Source: Lotus japonicus
Lineage: Eukaryota; Streptophyta; Magnoliopsida; Fabales; Fabaceae
NCBI RefSeq assembly: GCF_012489685.1
Contig: NC_080042.1
Coordinates: forward strand, 77,629,093-77,693,092
Reading direction: 5' to 3'
DNA: 64,000 bases
This document shows positions 46,230 through 58,234 of the stretch, piece after piece. The notes beneath the pieces were generated by a model. That model was not told the DNA's origin. It ran no database searches and saw only the letters and a program-made list of their open reading frames with translations. The translations under genes and the position numbers were made by a program. Within the stretch, counting starts at the first letter, position 1. The number at the start of each line of letters is the position of its first letter.

Positions 46230-47260
46230 CATGCAATGCAATGTCTCTATTAAGACTTTGTCAAAGATCAAATCATAATTTATTCAAAAGTTGGCTCAAG
46301 CCCAATTGTAAGGACAAAGCCCATTTACAACATTCTCAGCAATGCTATCTCAACAAAAATAATGAATGGTTTAAGCTTTGCAGGTTAACCTCTCATCACT
46401 TAACAAAGTGAGAGGCAGAACTAGTTTCAATTAACTGGTTAAAACAAACATGACGATAATTCTAACAATAGAGAGTAGATAAACAATAAAAGATATTAAA
46501 AAATTATACACCTAAGAAAATCAAAATACAAAGGCAAATCTAATGCTCCAAATCTCCAACTTGCATATTACAATTTTGTTCATTTGCTTGTGAAGCGCGT
46601 TACATAGATCTATACGCTCCATGGAACACACTATTATGACTATATCTTGCATTTAACCATCAAAGAGATATCTCAAACATGGTTGTGGCAGCCGTTGCAT
46701 AAGAGACTGTAAACATAGGCTGAAGGAGGTGGTTGTAGGTCGTAAGCGGTAGTGACGTGCGGTTGTAGGCGGACAAAGGTTCCGCTATCGGCGACGGTGC
46801 GGCATGGATGGCAGGAAGGCGACAGTGGGAGAGTAGGCATGTGACTCTGGCGGTGGCCAAGATAGTGAAAGAAGGAAAAGTGAGAAAAACTAACACTAAA
46901 AAGAGAACAAAAATTCACTTATTTAGATAACATATTCGCCTAATGTGGAAGAGAACTAATCACCTGCTGTGAGAAAAACACCTAATAAGTTGAAGGAATA
47001 GCCAGCTGAGAGGACGATGAATCCCTGAAGAACCCCCAAAGGGGTGTGACAGACTTCATGAGAGAAGCCTAATTTCAAGCCTAAATTCAAAAAAAAGTCC
47101 AAGATCCAATACAAGATCTAGGACTAATAACAAGAGCAAGAGCTAAAAAGTCCCATAAACACTTAGATAGATGATGAACATAATTAGAGACCGAAGAACA
47201 AATCAAGGTCCAAGTAGACTCTTGGGTTTACACATGCATAACCCACTTGAAATGAGATCA
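46230..47260. other. Intergenic sequence
   Basis: No gene recognised. A GC-richer patch (about 46690-46870) has overlapping frames on the minus strand without family features. Confidence 0.5.
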
Positions 47261-47263
47261 TAA

Positions 47264-47661
47264 GAGCATCTCCAATGCTAGTTCTTATTTCTTAATTCTT
47301 AACACTATTCATATGAGCTCGTATTGTCATATGTGTTTAAGCAACTCTCAAGCAATTTTGCTTCAACCATGAGTTCTTAGTTCTTACCACTATTCATTTG
47401 GTCCCACCAACCACATTATTTATATTTTTTATTTTCATAAAATAATAAAACAAAACTCATAAAGTAATAAAGTAATTTAAATGAGAGATAAATAATTAAT
47501 ATTTTAAACTAAGAACTCAAAAAGCAAAACTCCTTATATAAGAACTGAGTTCTTATTTTTAAGAACTAAGGAGTCCGTATCAGCACTTTCAATGGTAAAG
47601 TTCTTAGTTCTTAGTTTTTAACTCCAAAATAAAAACTAAAAACCTTTCATTGAAGATGCTC
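47264..47661. mobile_element. Tourist-like MITE, 398 bp (unfilled copy)
   Basis: Ends GAGCATCTCCAA and GAAGATGCTC, flanked by TAA (47261-47263 and 47662-47664). Closely similar along its length to the copy at 14340-14999 but lacking the Stowaway insert, so it shows the pre-insertion form. Confidence 0.85.
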
Positions 47662-48078
47662 TAAGAGCCCAAAAAGTCAATCTAACTTTGCAAGGCTTGC
47701 ATGTATTTTGAGAAGCGAGAATAGAACCCGGGCATTTGAACCTCAATGTGGCTTGTTTAAGTTTAACTATGGAATATATTATGTTCAGGGTTTTTTTTTC
47801 CTTTTGTTCTGTTAAGTTCTAAATAGGCAATTTTTTTAAGCTAAATTGTGTAAAAACATTTGGAGATCAGTATATAGAGAGGCATAACATATTATTTAGG
47901 AAAAAAAATGCAATTTATTCTCTCTAAGTTCTTCATAGGATCTCTAGATTTTTCAAGGGGGTTTAAATTCAATCAAACTTTGTAGGTCATTTCTTTTAAT
48001 TTTATTTTCTAATTTATGATAAATTAATAAAATTATGAAGTTATTATTTTTATGATATATTTCTAATTATATTCATAT

Positions 48079-48120
48079 ATATGTTAATTAAATCTGCTTT
48101 TGAAAAAATATGTTAATTAA
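48079..48120. repeat. 13-bp direct repeat around a 16-bp insert
   Basis: ATATGTTAATTAA occurs at 48079-48091 and 48108-48120, separated by ATCTGCTTTTGAAAAA. AT-rich context makes chance more likely than for the other scars. Confidence 0.5.
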
Positions 48121-48332
48121 CTCATAGAATAAAAATATAAAAAAGTATAGTCTTTGTTTATATAAAATGTTGATGTCCTTTGTTTTAGGGATGTATATAT
48201 GGTGAATGATTGGCTTTTCAAGTCTTTTTTCTTTTCTTTTCTTATGAGTAGGGCTTTTCAAGACATGAATGATAAACCTAAATAATGTAGAGCATTTTTA
48301 ATATTTAGCCTAACTTTATTTAAATAAATTTG

Positions 48333-48372
48333 TTATATACTCAAAAAATAATTGAAAGATTATATACTCAAA
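48333..48372. repeat. 13-bp direct repeat around a 14-bp insert
   Basis: TTATATACTCAAA occurs at 48333-48345 and 48360-48372, separated by AAATAATTGAAAGA. Confidence 0.5.
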
Positions 48373-48749
48373 TTTTTAGATAGAGCAACTTAGTTTTGGA
48401 CCAGTCACAGGAGCTGACCTGTCCTGGGAGTTGGAGTTTTGTTTGCTTTTCTTTCATTTCACTATTTGGATTTTGGAATACAATACAACTGTTCTCTCAT
48501 TTGATGACCCAATTGAAATTACAAACATAATTCCAACATTGCTGGGTTTTCCTTGATATTTCAGACTCAATATAGGTCTCTGTTCACTGTTTTCTCCATT
48601 ATCAAGCAAAACCACAACGCAGCAGCTTTTATAGAATCTGCACATCAACTGTTTGATAAAATTCCTGTAAGAAACTCACTCTTGATCATAGATTAGTTAA
48701 CACAAGTTTTGGTCTTTTCAGTTGACATGGTGCTTGAAACTTGTACAGT

Positions 48750-50267
48750 ATGGCTCAATTGAATGCTCCAGCATTACACTTCAAGAGTTCTTCTGTCTTT
48801 GGAATCAACCCAAAATCGTTTATTTACTTTCAGGGACAAAGTAGATGTAAGTTTCAACAGAACTTAACCTTGCCCAGTTTGTTTTCTTCTTGGCATTTTT
48901 TCGTTTGTGCTTGGGATTTTAATTATTTCCCCTGTCCAGTGCAATATCATAGCATCTACAGAATTTGACTTTATAATGTGGATATGCTTATTGAATTAGT
49001 TGCATAATATTTACATTGATATTATGTTGAGTGTGACTTCTAATATTGAGTACTGTGAACTGTGAGTTTTCTTACAGGTTTGATTAAGAAACCATTAGTG
49101 GTTGAAGCTAGAGCAAACACTAGAACGGAAAGTCCAAAAATTCGGAACAGAAGGATGCAGAAAAAGGTATGACTTATGAGAAAAATATCTGTCCTGATTG
49201 TATATATGTCTTTGTTATATCTTCAGCCTACGCTCTTTATCATTTACATTTATTATAGTCAAACCCCGATATGTGTGCTTGAGTACTAGGATGGGTAATC
49301 TTCTGAAGGGGGGGAGCCTTGGCACTACGATGAAAAGTTGTTGCCATGTGATTGATATCACAGGCTCTTGAAAATAATCTCTTGTGTAAAAAACAAGGTA
49401 AGACTACGTACAATGGACCAAGTGTTCAGACCCCTTTTCGGACCCTACGCCTGCGAGATCTTTGTGCACCAGGCTGCCCTCTTACAGTCAAACCTTGTAT
49501 CTTTTGCATGATTAAATTGTTCTGCAGACACATTTTATATTTCCATTTCCATTTGGTCTACATGTTTGCCATGCCATTTAATTTATTCTAAGTTACCACA
49601 TGTAGTGAATTCTTTTGGTGAACTCAATCTCTTGTATATGAATCTTTAATATATTGATATATATTAATCACATAATATTACAGGTGAGAAGCTGTTGTAG
49701 CATTGATAAAGAAAGCTTAAACTAAGTTGTTGAGCAATAGCTCCTTCAGTTATATTGCACTCCACTGCTAATTGCTGAATACCAAGTTTTCCCTATCTGT
49801 TATTCATACCATGATTTATCCTTCTTTTTCTTTTCAGTTTAATGGAACTGCCAGACATCCCAGACTTTCAGTATTTTGCTCTGATAAGCAATTGTATGCA
49901 ATGCTTGTAGATGACAAAAATAAGAAGTGTTTGTTCTATGGAAGCACGCTCCACAAGTCGTTCAGAGAAAATCCTCCCTGTAGCACTGTTGTAAGTAGTC
50001 CATCTCTTCTTTAAGACATATATTGCATAAAACAGGGAACACAAGGATTGTTTCATTGTACTTTGGCGTTTGATTTTTTTTTTCTTCTGTTTTTGCATAA
50101 CATGATTTTAGGAAGCTGCTCAACGTGTTGGGGAAGCACTTGTCAAAGCCTGTACTGATCTCAAAATAAATGAAATATCATCCTATGATCGCAATGGCTT
50201 CGGTCGTGGACAAAGACTAGACGCCTTTGAGATTGCCATTTCCAGTTATGGTTTCTTGCAAAGATAG
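48750..50267 (+). CDS. Organellar ribosomal protein L18-like (uL18 family)
   Basis: Four exons (48750-48846, 49078-49166, 49838-49990, 50112-50267), all GT-AG, giving 164 residues. The N-terminal 35-45 residues are Ser/Lys-containing with few acids, as in a plastid or mitochondrial transit peptide. The L18p/L5e domain follows: IRNRRMQKKFNGTARHPRLS (RNA-binding N-part), VFCSDKQLYAMLVDDKNKK, then the C-terminal EAAQRVGEALVKACTDLKI ... SSYDRNGFGRGQRLDAFEI. uL18 binds 5S rRNA in the large subunit. This sequence matches the diverged plant 'L18p/L5e family' type rather than the main plastid RPL18, so a canonical ribosomal role is inferred. The start is the first ATG of the transit peptide. Intron 2 (671 bp) carries an Au SINE. 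Confidence 0.88.
49311..49485 (+). mobile_element. Au SINE in intron 2 of the L18-like gene
   Basis: Recognisable Au-family SINE: GGGGAGCCTTGGCACTACG, GTTGTTGCCATGTGATTG, a damaged B box (ATATCACAGGCTC), then the diagnostic GGTAAGACTACGTACAATGG, CCTACGCCTGCGAG and GTGCACCAGGCTGCCCTCTT. Same strand as the gene. AGTCAAACC occurs before (about 49257) and after the element, but the left copy is 45 bp away, so the TSD is not settled. Confidence 0.85.
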
Positions 50268-51233
50268 GCCTGCAGCTGCTGGTGCAGCTTATTTGTTCAA
50301 TTTGTACAAGGCACTGCAATGTAGAAGTCGATCTTACAGAGAGAGTAGCATGTTGTAATAATGTAATTTGATATCGTGAATATGACAATACATTTGAAGG
50401 TTGTGTTATCGACTCAATTAGTTTGAAAAATGGCATGTGATTTGCAGGTAATGTTATTAAAACTTATTTTAACCCCAAATAATATCATAATTAAGTGAAA
50501 ATTAGCATAAGTAGAGGGGGGACCTGTTTTTTTTTTCACTTCAAAGCTGGATTAACTTAATGATAGCATTATTATATGTTACATGTTTTAATGGCATGAA
50601 CTGTGAAATATGAATCACTTGACATTTTTGGTTGAGCAAAATTGAAGGATGCATGTCAGCTTGGATGTTTTAGTTTTCTACTCCAAGATCATGTGGCATT
50701 TCGAAGTTGGAGTGATGTTGTTTTGATAATAGATTTGTATTTTCTTTATTAATAATACCTTGATTTAACAACTAACTAGATTATCCATACTCAGTTGTCA
50801 TTGGCAAGATTAATGTTTTACACAAATAATAAGATTGTTTAGTGATCAAAATGTACACTGGAGTGTCAATTGTGCACTGCAAGACTTTTGAGTAAAGAGT
50901 ACTAAACTATTTCAACAGATGCAAAAAAAATTGTTGAAAATTTGAGGTTCCTTACTACAATGACGTGGTCCCAATCAAAAAATTTATCAGGTGTGGGAAA
51001 CTTTGAATACCTACTACTGGTTGGCGGCTCTATACAAACCTCTCCCTCTTCCTCTCCCTACATAGAACAATCATCAGATTTACTAGAACGAATTTAGGAA
51101 AACAAATATGCCCAACTATTAACTATTTCTAATAATTTCTAGGTAGGCTAAACTATTCTATTTATCATACAAGCTCCCCCACTGTTCAAAGGGAAATTTC
51201 TCTATCAGAAGTTGCAGCCTGATCAGTCAGTAA
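50268..51233. other. 3' regions of the convergent L18-like and GALT genes
   Basis: About 970 bp holding the 3' UTRs of both genes. No other gene or element recognised. Confidence 0.5.
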
Positions 51234-54200
51234 TCATCTTCTATCACCACAGCATTTTGCACCTTTTCCTTCTTGAAGTTTCTGCCACAAACACAGCATC
51301 TCCCTAGGATCTTGGTAATGGGCAACCACATAACCGTCCTTGCAACCCGCATTATAGACTCTTCCCTCATTCTCATACCGAACATCAAGACCTTCCTTCT
51401 TCATGTCTGCGATCCAGATTCCCATTGCAACGTCTTCTAATTTGAACATCTGCCAGAAAGTGTTAAAATTGACTCAGTATTCATTCATGATGCCACCAAT
51501 GCTTTTGTATAGAACACGTTTAGAACCCACTTGCAACTCTATATAGTTTGCAACAAGAATTTATTACATACCTTCAAATGGTTCTCTCTGTATTTCTTGT
51601 ACACCGTCTTTGCTATGTCATTTGAGACCACATAGCCGGGACCATGTGCCCAAGGAGGATAAGTTCCTTCGCTCCATTCCTTTACCGTAGCATACAATAA
51701 GATTAACATGAGTTCGGTGGCAGTAAGACAAGAAAAGAGAGTGAAGCTATTCAGTCCACTAATAATAATAGGAATATAAAAAGAAAAATTGGAATAGCTA
51801 TGCTAAGAAAAACCGGAAGCCCACATAGAAGAATTTCAAAGTCAGCAATATAGTCGAATTTCAAAGTTTTTTTTTTCAGAGTTCTGACAATGTAACCTAG
51901 TATAGAGATTATCATTCTTCAATTCACAAGCATATGATAAATTAACATAAACGCATCTATTAGAAATACAGTTTGAAAATCATTCCTGTGTCTTTACACA
52001 ACAACTTAAACTTTTGGACTAGTTAGTTGATGACATGGTAACAAAGTCTCTATAACCAAATGGTCTAGAGTTTGATCCTTGTTGCCCCATTATTCTAAAA
52101 AATGTAAAACCTAAGCACTATGTAGGTGAGCTTGTGCATTTGTCCACACAAAGGCCAATTGGGCCAGTGACGAAGCCTGCACGATGGCTATGGCTACCCA
52201 ACAAATTAAAGCAATAGGCTCTAGCGGAAGGGTGTGTTAGAAATATAGTATAATAATATCTACAGCTATTGAGAAAGTAGTTCATGACAACATCAACCCA
52301 TGGTCCATGGCGGAATATTCAACTTTCAACGGAGCAAGAAAGCATTGTCAACAAACATTGGATATCACATAACCTTATAATACCCCGTCTTACTCGTTCA
52401 AGACACATGGACAAGCGATATTAATTCTTAAATGAGAGAATTTCTCTACCTCTGGGCTGATGTACCATTTGCTATCAGTATTTCGATGAGGTTGGGAATC
52501 TGAATTGATGAGTCCATAGAGTAACCCATGAGACACATTGATTCTATGCAAAGAGCCTAGCACTTCATCTATACGAACAAATGCATCATCATCTGTCTTC
52601 ATGATAAACTTTGCGGAAACAACTTGTGTCTGTTGAAGAGAATGATCATGTCAATGAGACAGAGGAAGGATTCTCTAAGTCAAAGAAAAGACAAGACATT
52701 ACCCCAAAAATGCAGATTGCTAAAGATTTCCAGGTGATGAGGCCGTAGTAGTCAACAAATGGCATCAGCTGTATGTCCCCATAGGTTTGTGCTTCTTTCC
52801 ACAATTCTTCATTAACTATTTGGCTTTTGTGCTGCATCAACTCAAACATAAGACCTAATTCAGCAAATACCTACATGTAAACTACTAATGCAGAGTCGCA
52901 GAATTGTCATGCTCATTTTGTTTTTTATCAGAAAGAAATAGCTAATTATCGTGCAAAGATACTGAAAACAACGGTTTCAATAGGAACAAATATCTAAACA
53001 CCTTTTGTTTAAACAAAAGAAACACCTATTTGGGTCGTCAACTCTATTTGTTAGGACAGCTTCAATTGAGTAGTGAAATAATTTCAAAATTTGAAGACCT
53101 TCATAAAATGACTGAAATTTCAATTTTATATAATAATCTAATGAAGTGATTTCCTCTAATCCTACTAATATCTTGAAATATGTAAGAAGATTATAAGCAA
53201 AACCCACCAAACCAACAAAGAAGCGCACAGCCGTTGCATTTGATCGTACGGCATTGTACTGCATCCAGGTTCTTCTGACAGCCATCCGACGCTTAAAATT
53301 GTTAGCAGTAGAGAAAACACCAATGAAGAGATCCAATGTAGTTTGCGAAGATATTGGACTTGCTTTCAAGGATTCTAGATCAATAATATGCTCTGAGTCC
53401 TCTGATGTGGGCAGACCACTGGCAAGAATAGATATTAATTTGAGGTCCCCTGAAATTCGTATCTCACTGACAAGCCATGGCTCCAAAGTCTGAAATATAA
53501 CCAGTTTAAGTCAGTGAACATATTAAAACATACACGTTTTGAGTTTTTTAATACTAAAATATCAAAAGCAATAGAGAAAGAAAATACTTCGCGGAAAGCA
53601 AACGAAGTTATAGGCTTTCCATCAACTGTCATCTGGATTCCCTCTGACCCCACTCTAAGAGTTGCCACAAATGGGTAACCTTGCTTAAAAGGAAAGTATT
53701 TCCTATTTATAGATTGATCTTCTGTTGCTGAAAATCGCTTTGAAGAGTGGGAATACATCCCAGACATGTAAAGTTGGCTAATGTTTTTCCCTACTATCTT
53801 ATTGCACTGCTCCAACTCCTCAACTGACAAAAGAAACAGCAATGTTAATAAAGTTAAAAGTAGTTATGCAAAAGAACTTTGTGGAATTTACAACATCTGG
53901 ATCACCGAAAGCCGTAGAGAAAAAGCTTAAGCACTATATTAATAAAGCAGAAAATCAGGAGAAGATTAAAAAAAACTGTAACAAACAATTGATTTTCATA
54001 TGGATAGCATTCAGTTCTGTGCAACTGTCACATCCACAGCATAAGACATTAAGCAAAAAGCATGAATCTCTTTAATTGAACCATTTAAGAATTTAATTTG
54101 CCACCCTATTATAGAACAAATACTCTTTAGTAGTCATCAGGCTGAATTTTCAAAAAAATTGATTTCAGAATCAGGAGTTCAATTATGATGGACATGAATT

Positions 54201-55039
54201 CCTATGGGATATCACAAAATATTGGGATAGTATTTTTCACCTTTCTTAACCTTCTCAGGAGTAGGAGATGGGCAGCGTTCCTCTTCACCCCAATCATGAG
54301 CTACTGTCCAAGTGTTTTGGACAATTACTGGTTCTTCAGTGACTTTATCACCGTGAAGCCTAACATTATAGTGCAAAACAACAGGGGGATCAGGCTCCCC
54401 AGGAAGTGGTTCTCCAGTCAAGTCAATTCGAAAATTACCTAGAAGACCATTTGGAATGCCAATTACAGTAATAGAAGAACCCTGTGTAAGACCACAAGGT
54501 ACTTGCAGTTTGTAACTACTATTACCAAGTTCAGTGGAATTCATTTTGTTAAGAAAATGGGGACATTGTTTCTCTTTTGTTCTTGAACTATCATTCACAT
54601 GACCATGTCTTTGCTCTTCAATTGAGGAGATCAGATTATTCCATGCACCAGCAGCTTCCTTGATAGCTTCTGCTGCACTAGGTAAACCCTGAGCATGATC
54701 AATCAAGTGTTTCAAATGGTTCCATGTCTGCAGAGCATGTTGCTCTTCTTTGGAAAAGTTGCTCCCAGCAAAGAGGCTAGAAACTAAAATATCAGCAGAT
54801 ATAACTTGGGAAGCACCATCTGGATTTTGAATAGCAGGCGGAACCACAGGATTTATCCATTTTATAGGATCAGTGCCATTAGGTATAGGTATAGTCAGAT
54901 AACCTTCACTAATAGGATTTTTCATGACCCCATATCGCAGATTTATAAGCATAAACACCATAAACAATGAGGCAATCAGCACTCCTCCATACAATTTCTT
55001 CATTTTGATGATCCTATGAATGAAGCAATATCCCTGCAT
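51234..55039 (-). CDS. Hydroxyproline O-galactosyltransferase (GALT-type, GT31); frame broken in exon 6
   Basis: Seven coding exons on the minus strand: 55039-54241, 53823-53588, 53489-53208, 52831-52703, 52629-52450, 51680-51572 and 51449-51234; about 650 codons. Type II membrane topology ([13 protein letters not shown] anchor near the N-terminus), then a galectin-type lectin domain ([43 protein letters not shown]) and the GT31 catalytic domain ([33 protein letters not shown] with the metal-binding [24 protein letters not shown]). Such Golgi enzymes add the first galactose to arabinogalactan-protein hydroxyprolines. All introns are GT-AG. With the expected acceptor, exon 6 meets a TAA at 51662-51660 because of one extra base compared with the family pattern, truncating the protein after about 548 residues. 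An alternative AG at 51668 would restore the frame. A second in-frame ATG at 55003 (MKKLYGG) may be the true start. Confidence 0.9.
51958..52289 (+). mobile_element. TRIM element in intron 5 of the GALT gene
   Basis: A 332-bp element with the parts of a terminal-repeat retrotransposon in miniature. The 5' LTR is 51958-52035 (78 bp, TATTAGAAATACAG...GTTGATGACA). The primer-site-like TGGTAACAAAG is at 52036. About 190 bp of noncoding interior contains TAACCAAATGGTCTAGAG. The polypurine GCGGAAGGGTG ends at 52234. The 3' LTR is 52235-52289 (55 bp, TGTTAGAAATATAG...GTTCATGACA), which seems internally deleted. Flanks GCATC and ACATC are an imperfect 5-bp TSD. Opposite strand to the gene. Confidence 0.75.
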
Positions 55040-56347
55040 CTTTACAGCACTTGATCACAAGGACACCAAACTATCACTAAACTGACCATTGTCTTTCACA
55101 TAACTCCTTGTACTAATCATGGAACGAAAAATGGTATAACCAAATACGGAACGCAAATAGTAAATTCTTCGTATGAGATTCTCAAAAAATTCTGGGAAAA
55201 CCTTTGCTGAATAGCAGTGCAAGATTCACCTCTTTCTTTTAGTCTGCTACCAAACTGACATCAACAACCAGCTACCAGCCCTTGGAAGCAGGTTCTGGGT
55301 GCTGAGATATCCACCCTGAGAATTATCTGGAAAGCATATCAGAAGCAGCTTGTATGCCGGACCTGTATTCAGTGCAATAAGACAAGTCAAGGATAATATT
55401 CTATCAATAATCACCAGAACAAAGGTATGATCAGTTCTCACTTAAAGAAAATAAAAAACTTTCAGTTAGGAAACTGACACTAACAATAGAAGAACACAAA
55501 CACTACAAATCAATAGTAACATGTAAAATTTTCTAGAGAAAGAAACCTGCACAAAGTAGCACTATATATATATATTATCAAGGCAATGAACAATAAGTCA
55601 TTGACTAAATTCAAATAATATCTCAAATCAAGCTTTCTTTCCCAGAAACTTGAGATTTATTATGGCTTTAGGTACTCATATATATCATATGCTAGTATCT
55701 CACTTATAAAGGAATACATTTTCACTTTCCCTATGAGCATTTTATTGAAAAATTAAATGCTTCCACTTCTACTAAATAAAGTATTGTAGAAATAAGCAAG
55801 TCTACACCAGTCAATGCCCTCCCTGGGAAACCAACCACCAATTGGTAAACGTAGCAATAAAATACTTAGTCTTCATAAAAAATCGATTAATTTGCATCAC
55901 TATGCATATCATATCATATAGTCTTATGATAAGATTAAATCACAGAAAAAGATAAAATTAATTAAAATCACAATTGACGAATTAATTATAGAATTAAATA
56001 AGCTAACACCGGGAAAGTGTTTCTTCAATCAATTTTTATTATCAATTTAAAAGCAGATCATTATCAATTATTATCAATTATCAGCACCAAGCTTGCTTAA
56101 ATAACTCAAAATGACAATTTAAACAAACAAAAAAATGGAAAGTCAAGAAGAAAAAAAATAGTTGGCAGTGGACTAAAAATTAAGCAGTTGAAAAATTTGC
56201 AGTTAAATCTAGAAGAATTGTGGAGTGAAAGCAAGCAAACAGTGCAGAGATCGAGAAAGAGTTTGGAAGAAAATAGAAAGAATCGAGGTGGAAAGTGGAA
56301 GGAGGATTGCAATGTTGAGCAGTGAAGAGTGGTGGTGATGCGGAGGC

Positions 56348-56372
56348 AGAGAGAGAGAGAGAGAGAGAGAGA
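56348..56372. repeat. (AG)n microsatellite
   Basis: An uninterrupted AG run of about 12 units. On the gene strand it is a CT repeat in the probable 5' leader of the GALT gene. Confidence 0.9.
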
Positions 56373-56420
56373 ATCATCTTACCTTGGTGAGATTTTCTCG
56401 GGAAAATGGCGGAAAATGAA

Positions 56421-56423
<3 letters not shown>

Positions 56424-56458
<35 letters not shown>
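56424..56458. repeat. (GA)n microsatellite
   Basis: An uninterrupted GA run of about 17 units, probably in the promoter or 5' leader of the GALT gene. Length is likely to vary between individuals. Confidence 0.9.
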
Positions 56459-56462
<4 letters not shown>

Positions 56463-58234
56463 TTCCGTTTTGAAAGAAGTAACAGAGTGAAGGGAAGGGA
56501 CGAAGAAAATTAGAAAAATATTTTAAATGTGTCTCTTCCTATGTTTGAAGTTTCTTTTCTTTTCTTTCCTACAGTACAAAGTGATTGACGGAGAATTATA
56601 AAAAAAAATAGAAAAGAAGAAGAAAAGAGACAGAAAAGAAAAAAAATTAAAATTATTAGCCCTTAATTTAATTGTTAATACTCAATGATTAATAAAATGT
56701 CTAAAATGTAAACATTAATTTTAAAAGTGATTAGCAAATTACTATCCACTCCAGTGTGTTTAAAACTGATTTTTAATGGGACTGAACCAGTAGGTTGAAC
56801 ATACAAATGTGAAAGAAGCTATTTATGGCATTTACAAAAAAGACTGCTTTATATATTTTTCTATATTTACAAATACACTATTCTAGATCAAAGCATTGAA
56901 AAACTGAGAATGTGTCAATAAAGAATGAAACTAGTTTCTAGAAATGCTAGTTATTAATCAAATACTATGAGATAAAAACAAATTTATGTTTGACATATAG
57001 TGATCTAACACTCTATTAAGTAAGTGGCCAACGTCTCAATTCTCAATTCTTGTGAATAGGAAAAACACATTAATGAGTTAATTCTACTTAAAACAATAAC
57101 GGTATCCTAAAGAATTAGTTTCACAACTATTTGTTAGGAATATACTTACTTACATGCAAATATCAAAAAGGTGCACTTAGTCAATATTGAGGGAAATATT
57201 ATATTTTTTTAAGAAAAAAAAAACATAACTGGGGATGAAGCTGACGGGTAGGAGAGGAATAGTCAAATTTCTCCTTTTGTAGTATTTTTTTTAATTAAAT
57301 TTTCTATGTTTTTGACCTGGTCCCGGACAGGTGGTCATTATTCTAGCCTAGCCTCCCCGCGTCCCAACAGCTTTTTCTTTTTTCCAATCCTACTGCATTT
57401 TCTTTATATTTTTTTCCAAGTAGATCAAATATTCATATAAATTAACAGACTAAAAAGATACATCCATGCCTTATTAGTGAAAGTAAAGGGCAGGTGGCAG
57501 AGATTGTGAAGGTACATGTCCTTAACTATTTTCTTTGTATGTAGCTGGCTAGGGCCGGCATGTGTGACATAATTACTGAAATACCCTTGATGCACTTGTC
57601 GACTTTGTGAAGCAAAAACGTGTAGTTAGTTAGTTACTATTGAGGTAAAATGTAACTTTCACAAACGGCCAGCAGGTGAGATGATGAGTACTCATCTTGT
57701 TTTTCTGATGGAACATGGCTGGCATTATAAGCTAGTATAATGATTTAAGACTAAATTACTGGCCATTTCTGACATTTTATATTGAATCAGGCGACAAAAT
57801 TTTTGGTAAGCTTTTGAATAATTATTATGTTGGTCGATGATTTTCATGTGAAGTGAAGTGTTATCATTGACATCTTACCTAAGAATGACATTGTTTGCAA
57901 TTGCAGGCTTGGAGCAAACAAAAAGGGTAAGGTGCTCTTATTAGTTTGAGAGCATTGGGCAATGACACGTGTTTGTGTTATGGGTGGGTAACAAAGATCA
58001 AATAGCACTGAATGAATATTTATTTATTCACACCAATTCAGATATATAGAAATTATGTTGAAAATTAAAATAACGAAGATATATGATAAGTGGTGTGATT
58101 GGGAAGCAAATATATATAAAAAAGTTGCTTGTTTACTATGTTGCTTAATATATATAAGTATCAAACAACTATTTCACGTTCTTTAAGAAATTTAGTTAAT
58201 TTAGGTAATTATATGAAAGTTGTTTTCAATTTAT

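Larger units (their letters stand above)
47665..48749. other. 5' flank of the L18-like gene
   Basis: AT-rich. Two short direct-repeat scars lie at 48079-48120 and 48333-48372. The last few hundred bases contain the promoter and leader of the L18-like gene. Confidence 0.5.
55040..58225. other. 5' leader and flank of the GALT gene, then intergenic DNA
   Basis: The GALT transcript probably starts near 56400, since (GA)n-rich leader-like sequence and a GTAAGAT donor-like site on the minus strand lie around 56380. That implies a 5' UTR intron of over 1 kb, which is an inference. From about 56480 to 58225 the sequence is AT-rich and no gene is recognised. Confidence 0.45.

Noticed and set aside
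52977..53208. C-terminal part of the long frame after GALT exon 3
   Set aside because: Read-through of an intron; the donor at TTG|GTGGGT is required to reach the next conserved exon.
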